From contig CAMZMU010000034.1 in NCBI GenBank assembly GCA_947311845.1, positions 90,276,723 to 90,340,722 of the forward strand: a DNA stretch of 64,000 nt, given 5' to 3'. Positions 48,216 to 60,232 of this stretch are shown one piece after another. The first letter of the stretch is position 1. Each line of letters opens with the position of its first letter. Source of the stretch: Poa pratensis (Eukaryota > Streptophyta > Magnoliopsida > Poales > Poaceae). Below the pieces are notes generated by a model that saw only the letters and a program-made list of their open reading frames with translations, had not been told where the DNA came from and made no database searches. A program made the translations under genes and the position numbers.

Positions 48216-49607
48216 TACTTACTAGTACTACGAGATATGTCAGTACCTTCAGTTGCCGCGTCTCTAGTGATCGTGCCCCCGAAGGGCGATCAATTTTTCG
48301 AGAGCGTTCATTCGCGACTACAGGCACTAACATTGCCATAGAACAATAATTACCCAGCGACGACTACGGGCACTGACATTGCAGTAGAGAAATAATTACC
48401 CAACGATGACTACTTCCCCAACAAGAACGGCTTCTTCATCGTCATGGATGATGCCGACAACACTACCAACGTGAATGGTTTTTCCACTCCATCGTGCGGC
48501 TTCCCGTGATTTGTTTGAGATCGAGTTAGAATTACTTTTAGTAGAAATCGGTTTAAAAATAGTAATTTCGTCTTTTTTACTAATACTTTCATGACTATTT
48601 TAATTTCTACTTTGATGGTTATGGTTTATCTACTGTTTTCATGTGTTAAATCTTAAGGAGTATTAAACTATTCAAATAGGCAATTTTTCCCAGTTGGTAT
48701 TTGTTGCTGCTTTGAGCGTTCGCCATTTGAGAGTCTGCATTATAAGAGATGATTAATGTGAGAAATACTCTCAATTGAAACCAAGACATTACTTTGATAC
48801 CTCTAAGGCTAGCCTAAAGAGCAGATTAATTATGCAAAGATGAAAACTTTTTAGAAAGTCGATACTCTTTTTAGAGGTGTTGTTCTCAGTGTTCTTGGCA
48901 CATGTCGTTGACTCATATTTATACATTGCTACTGGCAAGAAAATGCCGGTTGCGCTTGACACCAATTTCTGGGCTCTAAAACACAGCTACTGAGTTGTAT
49001 GTCATGAAGCAATTCTAGGACAACAAGATAAACCGGTGAGCACTCTGTAGTTGAGCAAAATCGTGAGATACAATCCACTGCACATAATAGATTTGAGTTC
49101 TCTCTTACAAATCTCTTTGGGTATGTGCATGTGGAAGAAAAGGTGAGGGCAGAAGACACATGTGGTCGAGTTGTAGAGGTAAACCCTAGCGCCGATATGG
49201 TATAGAAGAAATACTTCCAATCCAAAGTTCACGAAAGAGAACAAAGGGTTTATTCGTCGCCGGGCTATGTTTCCATCTCTCAAGACTGGCGCTAGACATT
49301 ATGTTGTTGAAAAGGCTACACGTAGCCCGGGCTACAAAGAGAGTTTTCTGGCACTACGAGAGCACTTCTACTCATTCTTCACTAACATGTTTTGCAAATG
49401 ATGATGATGATGATTAAAGAGAAGCGAATTAAAGGAATACGACAACAGCAGGCCGGACGGCAGGGGAGATTTAAATGAGCATCGATCGCGCGAACGAATT
49501 CCGCGCCGCGCTCTCGCGGCATCGATCAAGTGAGACAAAACGTGGGATTTGATGCCTCCTAGACTCGGGCCTCTCTAATTAAGAGAAGAAAGAGACGGCC
49601 ATGGCGT

Positions 49608-49796
49608 CACCGGCGGAGCTACATGTTACCAGCCGGGTGCACAGGCACCCGGGTAGGTTTTGTTTTTACCTTGTAATTAGCTAGAAAATCACAACGTGCA
49701 CCCCTGTAATCAATGGTTAGTGCACCCTGGTGAGCTAAATCACTACATAACACATGGTAGTGCACCCTGATTGAATTTGCTCTAGCTCCGCCACTG
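49608..49796. mobile_element. hAT-type MITE (second copy of 36207-36395)
   Basis: Same 189-bp element with the 8-bp CATGGCGT duplication; probably the same physical locus. Confidence 0.88.
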
Positions 49797-52700
49797 CATG
49801 GCGTGGCATGGTGCTCGATCGATTCGGAGTTTCCATCACCAAGCTACGATCTACCTAGACCAGATTCATATGCCCATGCATGCATATTAACCGCACCTGT
49901 GGCTGCATCGCAATCGATCAAAAAATCCAAAATATCATATACTCCAAGCGAACGTCCCCTAGAAAAAATTAAATGCCAAGATCACGGTAAAACTCTACTA
50001 CACTACAAGCATTGCAGTTCATTCACACCTTTCGCATTTGACAAAGGGTCACGGGTGTTGAGCTGACTCTCTGTGTCAGTGTCGTTGTCACTGTGTCACA
50101 TGGTCCTATCTTCAGATACATACATACGGCCAACGCACGCAGTGTCGATCGAATGCATGGAATTATTTACATGGCGGCCGTACAGTGCAGTTGGCCTGCC
50201 GGCCGGCGACCAACGCACATCGATCGCTGCAGGCAGCAGCGGCGGCACGAGCGGATGAGCTCTCGGTTTCAGAAGGGACCGGAGTAAGCAAGCCCGCAGC
50301 TAACGGTGGAGCTTAATAATTAGACAGGCAGGGCCGTTCATGGCGTCACACAGGCCGGATGACAGGAACAACGGTCGACGGTGGGTGAGCTACCCTACAA
50401 TAATAATGCTTTCTTGACAGCAACTCGATCGTCCCGTCTGCAGCCGAGGAGCAGGAAAAATGGCGCGCTCCGTCCGTGGTCCTGCTTCAGTAGGGTAGAC
50501 AGCTACTTCGATCGGCCAAGCTTCCATGACCAGCCGGCCGGCGAACATGAACGAACCCATCCAAAAAGTCCATTTCAGTTCATCATTAGCACCATATAAG
50601 CAACCATGCGCATTTCAGTTCCAAAGATCAAGGCAGATTAGTCTGTCATTACCACAAAACATATGCGTTTGGCTCGGCAAGATTAGGCAGTTTTTGATAT
50701 TGCTGGCGAGTGCGATGCGAGCAGTGTCAGCAGCAAGCACGACTATGTTGGAACACGTACGGTCGAGCTGGTGGTGGACCGTTTCGATCTGCAGATTGGC
50801 GGACAGGGAGGATAACATGAAATGCACAAGTGCTTGCTCATCAGGACGAAGAATGAATGAATTCTGATGGAACTGCTGCAGGAGATCCACGAGGTGTGCA
50901 TGATTATTGATCTTCGTTTGTTCGTCACTGCTCATTCCGTTGCCTGTCAGTTTCAAACCTTGTAACTATTATCGGGTTCGAAGAATGTTACACTGGCGGT
51001 TAATGCATATGGAAATATGTATATAGTTTCACATGTCATTTCGATAGAGTTTACAATGGTCGTCAACTGATTTGCACTTCAATAAATTAACAATGGGCTA
51101 TATGCATTTTGTCGATGCAGTGTCCAAGCTCTTCCCTATTTCGAAAAAAACTGATTTGTACTTCTCATAACTAATTTTACTAAAGTATCTGTAAATAGAT
51201 GAACTATCAGGTGGGATCCACGATTTGGATGCTACAACATCATTCTAATTAGAATAAAAGGTTGTTCAACCTTCTAACCGAGATGTAAGGATGCGGTGTG
51301 ACAGAAAGTACTTTGTATCAAATATGTTGGGTCTAAGACCCTCTCAGAGGTCCACCAGAAACATGTGACTTATTTCTCGTCTGATTTTGTTTAGGTGAAG
51401 CAATCATTTTTCCATTTAGAACCTTCACTATATTTAAAGACGATTCAAAATAAGATCCCACGAAGACACCTGGCTAGGGATGCTCCTTCGAGGGTTAGTA
51501 ACTAGAACTTCACCATATTGTTCGACACAAGTATCTTAAAATTAAAGAAGTTCTCAGAGTGGCGGGAGAAAATATGTCGGAAAAAAAGACCGTTGCACTC
51601 CTCTCTTGGGATGCAAGAGGCGATTCCATGGTGACCGCATGCGTTGTCCCGTCCCGACATAGCTAGCCAGCCTCTTTCCATCCCACGAGCAATAGGGTGC
51701 TCGAATTTCGCTAGCAGTTGAGTGCTCTGACGACGAAGGTGAGGAAGTGGGCTCAAGCGATGCCGAGGAGCGTGCCCTCCAAGATATGGTTTTTTGTAGG
51801 TAAACCTAGGGCGTATTCTAATCCAAGACATTGTAGTTAGCCTGGATTGTGTTGTTATTCTGAGGAAGGGTTTAGTGTGGCGGTGTCATGTGGTCTTTTA
51901 CACTAGGCATAGGTCATCGCCTTCAACAATGTTAGATACGGGGTGATGTCGTGGCTACATGCGACCAAGTTCATGAGATCCCCCCCCCGGCCCCCTCCCC
52001 GTCTTCATGCGCGATAGCTGTCGCGGTGACAGTGATGACCAGGGTTCGCTTATGTCTCCACCACCGACCCTTGTGGCTCCTGCGTGTGGAGCTACTTGGT
52101 CAGGCTAGGGTTTGATATCACCGAGCCTAGATATGGTTAGACTTTGGGGTGTGGGGGTCCTTGGGTATGGTTAGATGAGCGCACTTTCAGGAACGAACAA
52201 ACCCTCTCGTATCCTTGCATGTTCACCTACTCGCTTTAGTTCTTCGCGACTTGTCCCCCAACTCTACTCTGATGGCTCGTCAGCCTAGATATGCCTCGGC
52301 CTTTCTCTAATGTCGGCTGAACCCATCTCTCTGCTACCCTTCCCAGTTGGAATCCTAGACTAGATCCTATGTTAGGTTTACCTACCTCCTCTTCTGACGT
52401 GTGATGGCGGGAGGTTAGTTCTATGTCCTCTCGTTCTTTTGCCACAACTACTCCTCGCTCTTGCGCCTAGGTAGCAATGAATCGCGACCAGGATGACAAT
52501 AATGTTGATGGTAAACGACCATTCGAGGAATTCTCTATTGGGGAAGATCGAGTTCTCGATAGTGCCTCTCGCATTTTTTCCCCCCGAGAATAACGTACTT
52601 TTATAGAAACCAGAAGAATTTAGTTTACAAGACCGACCTTCCCTAGTGAGCAAGGAAACCAGTCAACAAAAAGAAAAGAAAAAACTCCACACCTAAAGGC

Positions 52701-55038
52701 CGAGAGGCATTATTCTCCATCTAGGTATTAACTCCAACTCCTACCCTTCTCACAACTAGCAACAACTCAAGTTCTTCGACAGGCACCAACGCACCTCAAA
52801 CAGAATGTATACCACCTTTCGGTTGGATCACGGTAACGTACGTGTACAGTGGTGAGACCTGAGAGGCGACCGAACCGATCGATCGAATGCCTTTCTCCAA
52901 CGTGATCGACAGATTTCCGCGCGCGCACACTCGATGGCGACCATGACTCGTGCTTCAGCAGCCATGCACATATGGCAACTGCATACTTCCAAGAAAAGAA
53001 TGGAGAATTACTGAATACTGTTCATGGGTCAGATGCTCCCGTGGATTCCTCGGGAATTTCTAGTGCTGCCGCAATCTAAATACAATGATCGTTTCTGCCC
53101 AGCCAGCCAGGTGTAGCTAGCCGTCTGTGATTGATCTGAGCCATCTAATTCACTGGTTTAGATGGATGCTTGGGTCGATGGTTGACGAGAGAGCTCGAGC
53201 TCCGGCCGTTAATTCAGCGGCGATCCATGGACGGAGCTGGCTAGCTTGCGCATTCACGCCGCCTAGCTTCTTGCTCTCGATACAGAGAAGATGGCGACGC
53301 TGAGGTGATTGATTGGGATGGGACACCTGACAGCTTACATGGGCAACACACATTTCCGTCACGAAAAATAAACTTGTGTCGCCTATCCGAGGATCACAAT
53401 CAATCAATCAATGCGAGATGATTATTAATTAGAGGGTCTCCCGTGATTAACTCCTGGACACGTTTTTTCTAATCGATCCGGATCCACCGCGCGCCTCGCA
53501 TTGATTTCAGTTTAGTTCGTTCGTTTGCCTTCAAAACATGTCGTACGGGGTGTTGCGTGACGTCACCATTCGATGTGTTGTGCTAGTTTTTACTCCATAT
53601 ATGAACTTTGTTGGAGTGGTCAGTTACCAGGAAGATACTCCATATATATACTCCCCAACCCCGCGTCTAACCCGCCGCCGGAGGTCCTCCCCCCACTCCG
53701 TTCCGCCACGCCGCCGCCGGAGGGGAGGCCGGCAAAGCCGCGCGCACCCCAAGGAAGGTGGCGGCGGGCGTTGTTTTCTTCGGTCGAAGCTTTCCGCGCG
53801 AGGATCTGGAGGCGGTGGTGGCTGCGGTTGCCGGCGTCGAGCGCGGCGACGTTGAGGGCTGCGTGTGGCCGTGGCGGTGAGGCTGCGGTGCTGTGGTGGC
53901 GGCGCCGCCGGTTGCTGGGGGCGCGAGGCGGCGGGGCGCGGTCGGGCCGGATCTGGGCCACGCGGCCCGGCCCTGGGCGCAGTCGGGATGGCGCCGGCGT
54001 GATGTTGTGCTGCCAGCACGGGAGGCTCCTGTGCGTGTTGGGGCGCTGCGGGCAGGCTAGGGGCGCGGCCCCAGGACATGGCAGAAGGTGCGGCGGCGGC
54101 CACCGTGGCAGCAGGCGCCACGGTATGGTTCCGGCGCGCGACGGCAGGAGCCACAGCGTCCCTCGGCCTGTCTTGCTGCTCCCGGCTCTTCGCGGGCAGA
54201 GCTAGCTCCGAGCGAAAGCCTTGCATCGACACCGGTCGGTGCCGATGACGGGCGCCTTCGGGCGTCGTTCCCCTTCTTGTTTGCGTCATCGTGGAGCTTT
54301 GTTCCTGACCGACGTGAGTGGTTTCAAAATCTCTCGGGTGAAAACCTAAGCTCCCTCGGAGCGGGCGACGGTGACGAATGCCGTCACTTCCTTCTTGGAG
54401 GCGTCGCCTTGGAGTTAGTGGCCCTCGCGGTGTGTCGGTTTTGCAGCGGTTGGGCGGGATGACTGTGGTCGGGGAGGCGGATGCCGGGGTGGCGACCCCG
54501 GACGGTGGTGGCACGTCGAGGCGGCGGCCTCGGTCCCTGTCGGGGATGTAACCCCGGGTACCCCATAGTTAATGGTCTTGTTGGGTCATCATGATAAAGA
54601 AGCAGTAAGTAAATAGGTAAAAGATAAGGAAAAAGGCAAAAAGGGCAACCTGGGCCGAGACTGACGTAGCCCAGGCCGAATACATTCTCCGGGCCGACAT
54701 ATGCTTAAGTCGGTGTCCGTTGTCTCAGTTTGGGCCGAGATGTTGCTGACCTCAGATTGGGCCTCTGCCAGGCCGCAAGTGCTGAACTCGGCTGGGCCGA
54801 GTCTCTTCAACTCGGCTGGGCCGAGGCTGGCCTCCACTCGGCTGGGCCGAGGCTCGACTTACCTCGGATGGTCGAGGTGCCCTAGACCTCGACGGGCCGA
54901 GATATCCATTACCTCGGATCGGGCCGAAAGGCCACTTACCGAGGCGGGGCAGGCCGAGTTTCCTCCCGCGACTCGGGCGGGCTCCCTCTGGCGGACCGAG
55001 GCTGGGCAGGCCGAGGTTCCTACGACTCGGATGGGCCG

Positions 55039-56617
55039 TGATGGCGTGAATCACACGCTCGTTGGGAGACCCCAAGAGGAAGGTATGATGCAGTTCAGCA
55101 GCAAGTTTTCCCTCAGAAAGAAACCAAGGTTATCGAACCAGTAGGAGCAGCAACTCTTCAGAAGGTTGTTGGTGGATCGCACGGCGCAACACGATCACAA
55201 CGTGGAATCTGCACACAACACAATCAAACTACTTTGCCCCAACGAAACAGTGAGGTTGTCAATCTCACCGGCTTGCTGAAAACAAAGGATTAAACGTATG
55301 GTGTGGAAAATGAGTATTAAATTGCAGAGAATGAAAAAGGAACAGTTTGCAGTTTGTGGTTGTTTAATCAGTGTAAAAGAATGGACCGGGGTCCACAGTT
55401 CACTAGTGGTGTCTCTCCATAAAAGATAACTAACATGTTGGGTGAACAAATTACAGCTGGGCAATTGACGAATAGTGAGCGCATGACAATGCATATATAT
55501 GACATGTTGACTACTATGATATTTAATTGGGCATTACGACATAATACATAGACCGTTATCCAACAGCATCTATGACTAATAATCCACCGCCGGGTTGTCA
55601 TCCGAGTCCCCCGTTGGTATTAAGTTGCAAGCAACGGATAATTGCATTAAGTAAAGTGCGTAATGTAAACAAACACATATGCCCGTGGACATAGCATCGT
55701 TAGGTTATCCCTAGTGGCAACAGCACATCCACAACCTTAGAACTTTCTGTCACTGTCCCAGGTTAAACGGAGACATGAACCCACTATCTAGCATAAATAC
55801 TCTCTCTTGGAGTTACAAGCATCTACTTGGCCAAAGCATCTACGAGTAACGGAAAGCATGCAAGATCTTAAATAACATATAAGATAGATTGATAATCAAC
55901 TTGACATAATATTCAATATTCATCGGATCCCAGCAAACACAACATGTAGCATTACAATAATATGATCTTGATCATGTAGGGCAGCTCACAAGATCTAAAC
56001 ATGATGGCACAAAGTGGAGAGACAACCATCTAGCTACTGCTATGGACCCGTAGTCCAAGGATGAACTACTCACGCATCACTCCGGAGGCAGGCATGGCGA
56101 TGTAGAAGCCTCCGGTGACGATTCCCCTCTCCGGCAGGGTGCCGGGAAGAGGTTCTGAACCCTCCCGAGCTAGGGTTGACGACGGCGGCGTCTCTGGAAC
56201 TTTTCGTGGATATTTGCTCAGGTACTTAGGGTTTTCGCGTCGGGGGGAATAAGTAGGCGAAAGGGCGGCGGCTGGGACCCCCGAGGGGCCCACACCACCC
56301 TAGGGCGCGGCAGAGGGGGGCCCGCGCCCTAGGTGCGTGTGGGCCCTGGTGGCCCTCCTCTGTGCTCCTTCGCTCCGTCAGGTGTTCTGGAAAAATAGGG
56401 ACCCCGTGTAGTTTCGTCCAATTCCGAGAATATTTCCAGACTAGCTTTTCTGGAATACAAAAACAGCAGAAAACAGGAACTGGCACTTCGGCATCTTGTT
56501 AATAGGTTAGTCCCAAAAAATGTATAAAAGTGATATAAAGTAGATGCAAAACATGTAGCAATTGGTATAAAACAAGCATGGAACATCAAAAATTATAGAT
56601 ACGTTTGAGACGTATCA
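55039..56617 (-). repeat. Left LTR (3' LTR) of the nested element
   Basis: 1579 bp, nearly identical to 60233-61809. Minus ORFs inside it recur in each LTR copy and lack domains. Confidence 0.92.
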
Positions 56618-59435
56618 GCATCCCCAAGCTTAGTTCCTACTCGTCCTCGAGTAGGTAAACGATAAAAACAAATAATTTTTGAGGTGACATGCTACATCAT
56701 AATCTTGATCATATAATATTGCAAGGCACATGTAAATGAATGAAGTGATCCAAGTCAATGGTCTATAATTTGCTACCAAATAGATAATGAGTAAACAATG
56801 AATCACACAAGCTAAACGTTTTCATGAATAGTACTTTCGAGACAAGCATCAAACAGTTTTGCATAAGTGTTAACTCATAAAGCAATAGTTTCTAATAAAA
56901 GGTATTTAATCAACACAAAGGAAGAATTTAGTTTCAGCATTTGCTTCAACTTTCAACATATTTATCTCATGGATATTGTCAACACAAAGTAGTATAACAA
57001 GTCCAATACATTGCATATAACGCATGTTGTAACAAAGTTGACACTAGTGTTTGCTTGTGGAAGACAGAAAGAATAGGAAAACTGACTCAACATAAAAGTA
57101 AAAGAAAGGCCCTTCGCAGAGGGAAGCAGGGATTAAATCATGTGCTAGAGCTTTTAGGTTTTTGAAAGCATATAGAGATTGCATAAAATATTTGATACTC
57201 CTCCCAACCTTGCTAACACAAGCCATGGCTAACCGAATCCTCGGGTGCCTTCCATCAATCACATACCATGGAGGAGTATCTATTTTTGAGAGGTGTTTGT
57301 TAATTGTCAACGAATGGTAGCGGGTGAGAACAGTATTCTACCTGTCGAACGGACTTTTAAGAGCGGCTCCCATGAAGGACGTTATTTCTACCAGCAAGGC
57401 AGATCATCCCTCTTTCTCTTTGGTTTACACACATTCAGGTATTTCACTGTTTGTCATTGCTTACTGATGAATCAGGGCAAAAGTGTGAAGAGAATTAATT
57501 GGTTAAAGTTGTAATTAATTGGGACTGGGCACCCCGTTGCCAGCTCTTTTTGCAAGTTATTGGATAAGCGGATGTATATGCCACTAGTCCAGGTGTAAAA
57601 GTCCATCAACAAATAGAATAAAGAATAACCACACTAATTCCTCATGAGCTAGTAAACATTGACACAAAAAGGGAATAATAACATTTTGAATAATTTAAAG
57701 GTAGCACATGAAAAATTTACTTGGAGTGGCAAGGAAATACCACATATAGGTAGTTATGGTGGACACAAATGGCATGGATTTTGGCTCAAGGATTTGGATG
57801 CACGAGAAGCATTCCCTCTCAGTACAGAGTTTAGGCTAGCAAGGTTATGTAAGCAAACAAGAATATCAACCCGTACACCAAGTTTTATATGACAAACATA
57901 TTGCAAACGTTATAAGACTTCATACCGTCTTCCTTGTTAACCAAACCCTGTTATTAGAAAATATCTAGACCTTAGAGATACCACCGATGCAAACCAAATT
58001 TTCAACAAGCTTTACGGTAGTTCTTCACTAATAGGCTTAACTCATGTGATGCACAATTTAATCATGATCTACTTGTTAACTCAAAACAATTGACAAGCAT
58101 CAAGTTATCCATTAGTGATCTACAAGATTAAGCAAGTTTTTCCTTATACCAATTACCACATGCAACATTTTCTGAACCAACCAAACACCAATCAATTTAT
58201 TTCATCAACTCTCCAAACAAATATAAGTGAAGCAAGAGAGTACTTTCTACAAAAGAAAGCTAATAGCTCTGACAAGAGATACATGAAAACAAGAGCTAAA
58301 AGCTGAACAGCGCTAGATATGAATACTCAACAAATATAAGTGAAGAATAGGAGTATTCTCATGAAAAAGCGGAGCGTGTCTCTCTCCCAATCAAGAATGC
58401 TAGGGTCCAGTCAAGCTTTATTGAAAATAAAAGTGCAATACTGAAAATAAAAGCACACAGACGCTCCAAGAAAAGCACATATGATGTGAAAGAATTAAAA
58501 TATAGTTTCACTAGAGATGACCTGATAATTTTGACGATGAAGAAGGGGATGCCTTGGGCATCCCCAAGCTTAGACGCTTGAGTCTTCTTGAAATATGCTG
58601 GGGAGATCCATGGGAGCCTCCCCAAGCTTAAGCTCTTCACTCTTCTTGATCCTATTATATCATCCTTCTCTCTTGACCCTTGAAAACTTCCGTCACACCA
58701 AACTCAAAGTAGATCTCATTAGAGGGTTAGTGCATAATCAAAAATCACATGTTCTATAAAGACGCAATATGATTTGTTACTTTAAACATTAGCTACAGCC
58801 ACTGATGTTATGTGAAGCTCTTCCACCCAAAAAAGAATTTCACTCAACACTAGTAAAAGAGAGAATGCAAAATAAAAAGGCATAATCTGTCTAAAACAGA
58901 ACAGTCCGCAAAGACGAATTTTTTCGAGGCACTTACGACGCTCAGATCGAGAAACTCTGAACTAATGAAAGTTTCAGACATTCATAAAGATTACGCACAA
59001 AAATTTTCAGATTTAATTAACAATCTGGTGATTTTAGGAATTTCGTACAGTGAACAGCAAAAATCTGTTTCTGCGCAGCAATCAAAATTAAGCATCATCT
59101 TAACATTAGAGGCTACTCTTGGCACAACAATGCGAGAAAATAAAGATACAAAGGAGTTGCTACAGAAGTAAACATCCTCCTTGACTCAATAAAAGAAAAA
59201 TTGCAGAAAAAAATAATGGGTTGCCTCCCATAAGCGCTTTTCTTTAACGCCTTTTAGCTAGGCACAAAGCATGCATCAAGTATTACCAAGTGAAGAAAGG
59301 TCTAATTCATCAAAAGCTTCATCAAGAACAGGGTTTGTCACACTAGGACTTTTCAGTTTACGTAATTCTTGGGAAGAAAATTTAAATAGACCATTATGTG
59401 ACTCACCCTCAAGCTCATTGAACACGTTATCCGTT
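56618..59435 (-). other. Non-coding interior of the nested element
   Basis: 2.8 kb with conserved short ORFs (57044-57310, 58359-58640 minus) that match no retrotransposon domain. The CATCCCCAAGCTTAG motif recurs at about 58559-58573 and in part at 58619-58630. The block at 59217-59265 (GGTTGCCTCCCATAAGCGCT) resembles 3957-4012 in the first element. Confidence 0.6.
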
Positions 59436-60055
59436 TTAACACACCCGTGGGTTTTGGTTTAGAAATTTTTGGCACATACATAAATTTTTGCTCTCTCCCC
59501 ACAAAAGCCTTTTGCTTTTAGTTTTAATAGAGGTAAAAGTAGAACTTATTACATCCATAGCCTCCTCTAATTCACCAATCCTAAGATTTTGATTATCTTG
59601 AATAGTACTAGTTTCTAAAACAGCAATTCTTTCATTAATGGTTCCCAGTGATTCATCAACTTTGCTAGTACTATCAAGGAGATTTGGCAAATTTTTCTCT
59701 ATAGACTCCAATTTCTTTATAACATCTTCCAAGGTGATCTCATTTTTAATGTTACTAACAGGTGGTGTTCCTACTAGGCTCTCAATAATATAACTAGCTT
59801 CCAACGCAGGGTACCAAGAAAGTTACCTCCCGTCAAAGTGTCCAAGACATATCTATACCAGCTAGTTATGCCAACATAAAAATTTCTAAGCAGGATCATA
59901 GTGGAATATTTTTTAGTACACCTACGATGAGCATCGCTGATTCTATACCAAGCATCTTTCAAACTTTCTCCACTTTGTTGCTTAAAAGATCGAACCTCAA
60001 CTTCAGGAACCAAACATGATGAGCCGAACCAGACATGATAACTAACAGAAAACAA
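59436..60055 (-). pseudogene. Gag-like relic of the nested element
   Basis: Two overlapping minus frames. 60055-59774 contains RSFKQQSGESLKDAWYRISD and a later LLRNFYVGIT stretch, the half of a gag domain that normally reads as a glutamine-rich, WxR-containing helix pair. 59804-59436 continues with a Leu/Ile/Glu-rich coiled coil (KLESIEKNLPNLLDSTSKVD). A frameshift lies near 59800. The whole is about 200 codons, roughly half the 410 of the first element's Gag, and the N-terminal capsid half is missing. It may retain only a packaging or decoy role, or none. Confidence 0.65.
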
Positions 60056-60203
60056 AACTGAAAATAAACTAAATGCAAGTAACTAATTTTTTTGTGTTTT
60101 TGATAATTGAAAGCAAACAAGATAAAATAAAATAAACTAAGCAAGACAAAAACAAAGTAAAGAGATTGGAAGCGTGAAACTCCCCTTGCAGAAGACTGCT
60201 GTC

Positions 60204-60221
60204 TCCCCGGCAACGGCGCCA
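60204..60221 (-). other. Primer binding site, tRNA-Asp type
   Basis: TCCCCGGCAACGGCGCCA on the plus strand, identical to 6070-6087 and 46798-46815. It lies 11 bp from the right LTR. Confidence 0.85.
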
Positions 60222-60232
60222 GAAAAAGAGCT

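Noticed and set aside
53624..54514. 296-codon minus ORF rich in Pro, Arg and Ala
   Set aside because: GC-driven open frame. Its reading frame is different in the first copy (40231-41119) because of indels, and no domain is recognisable.
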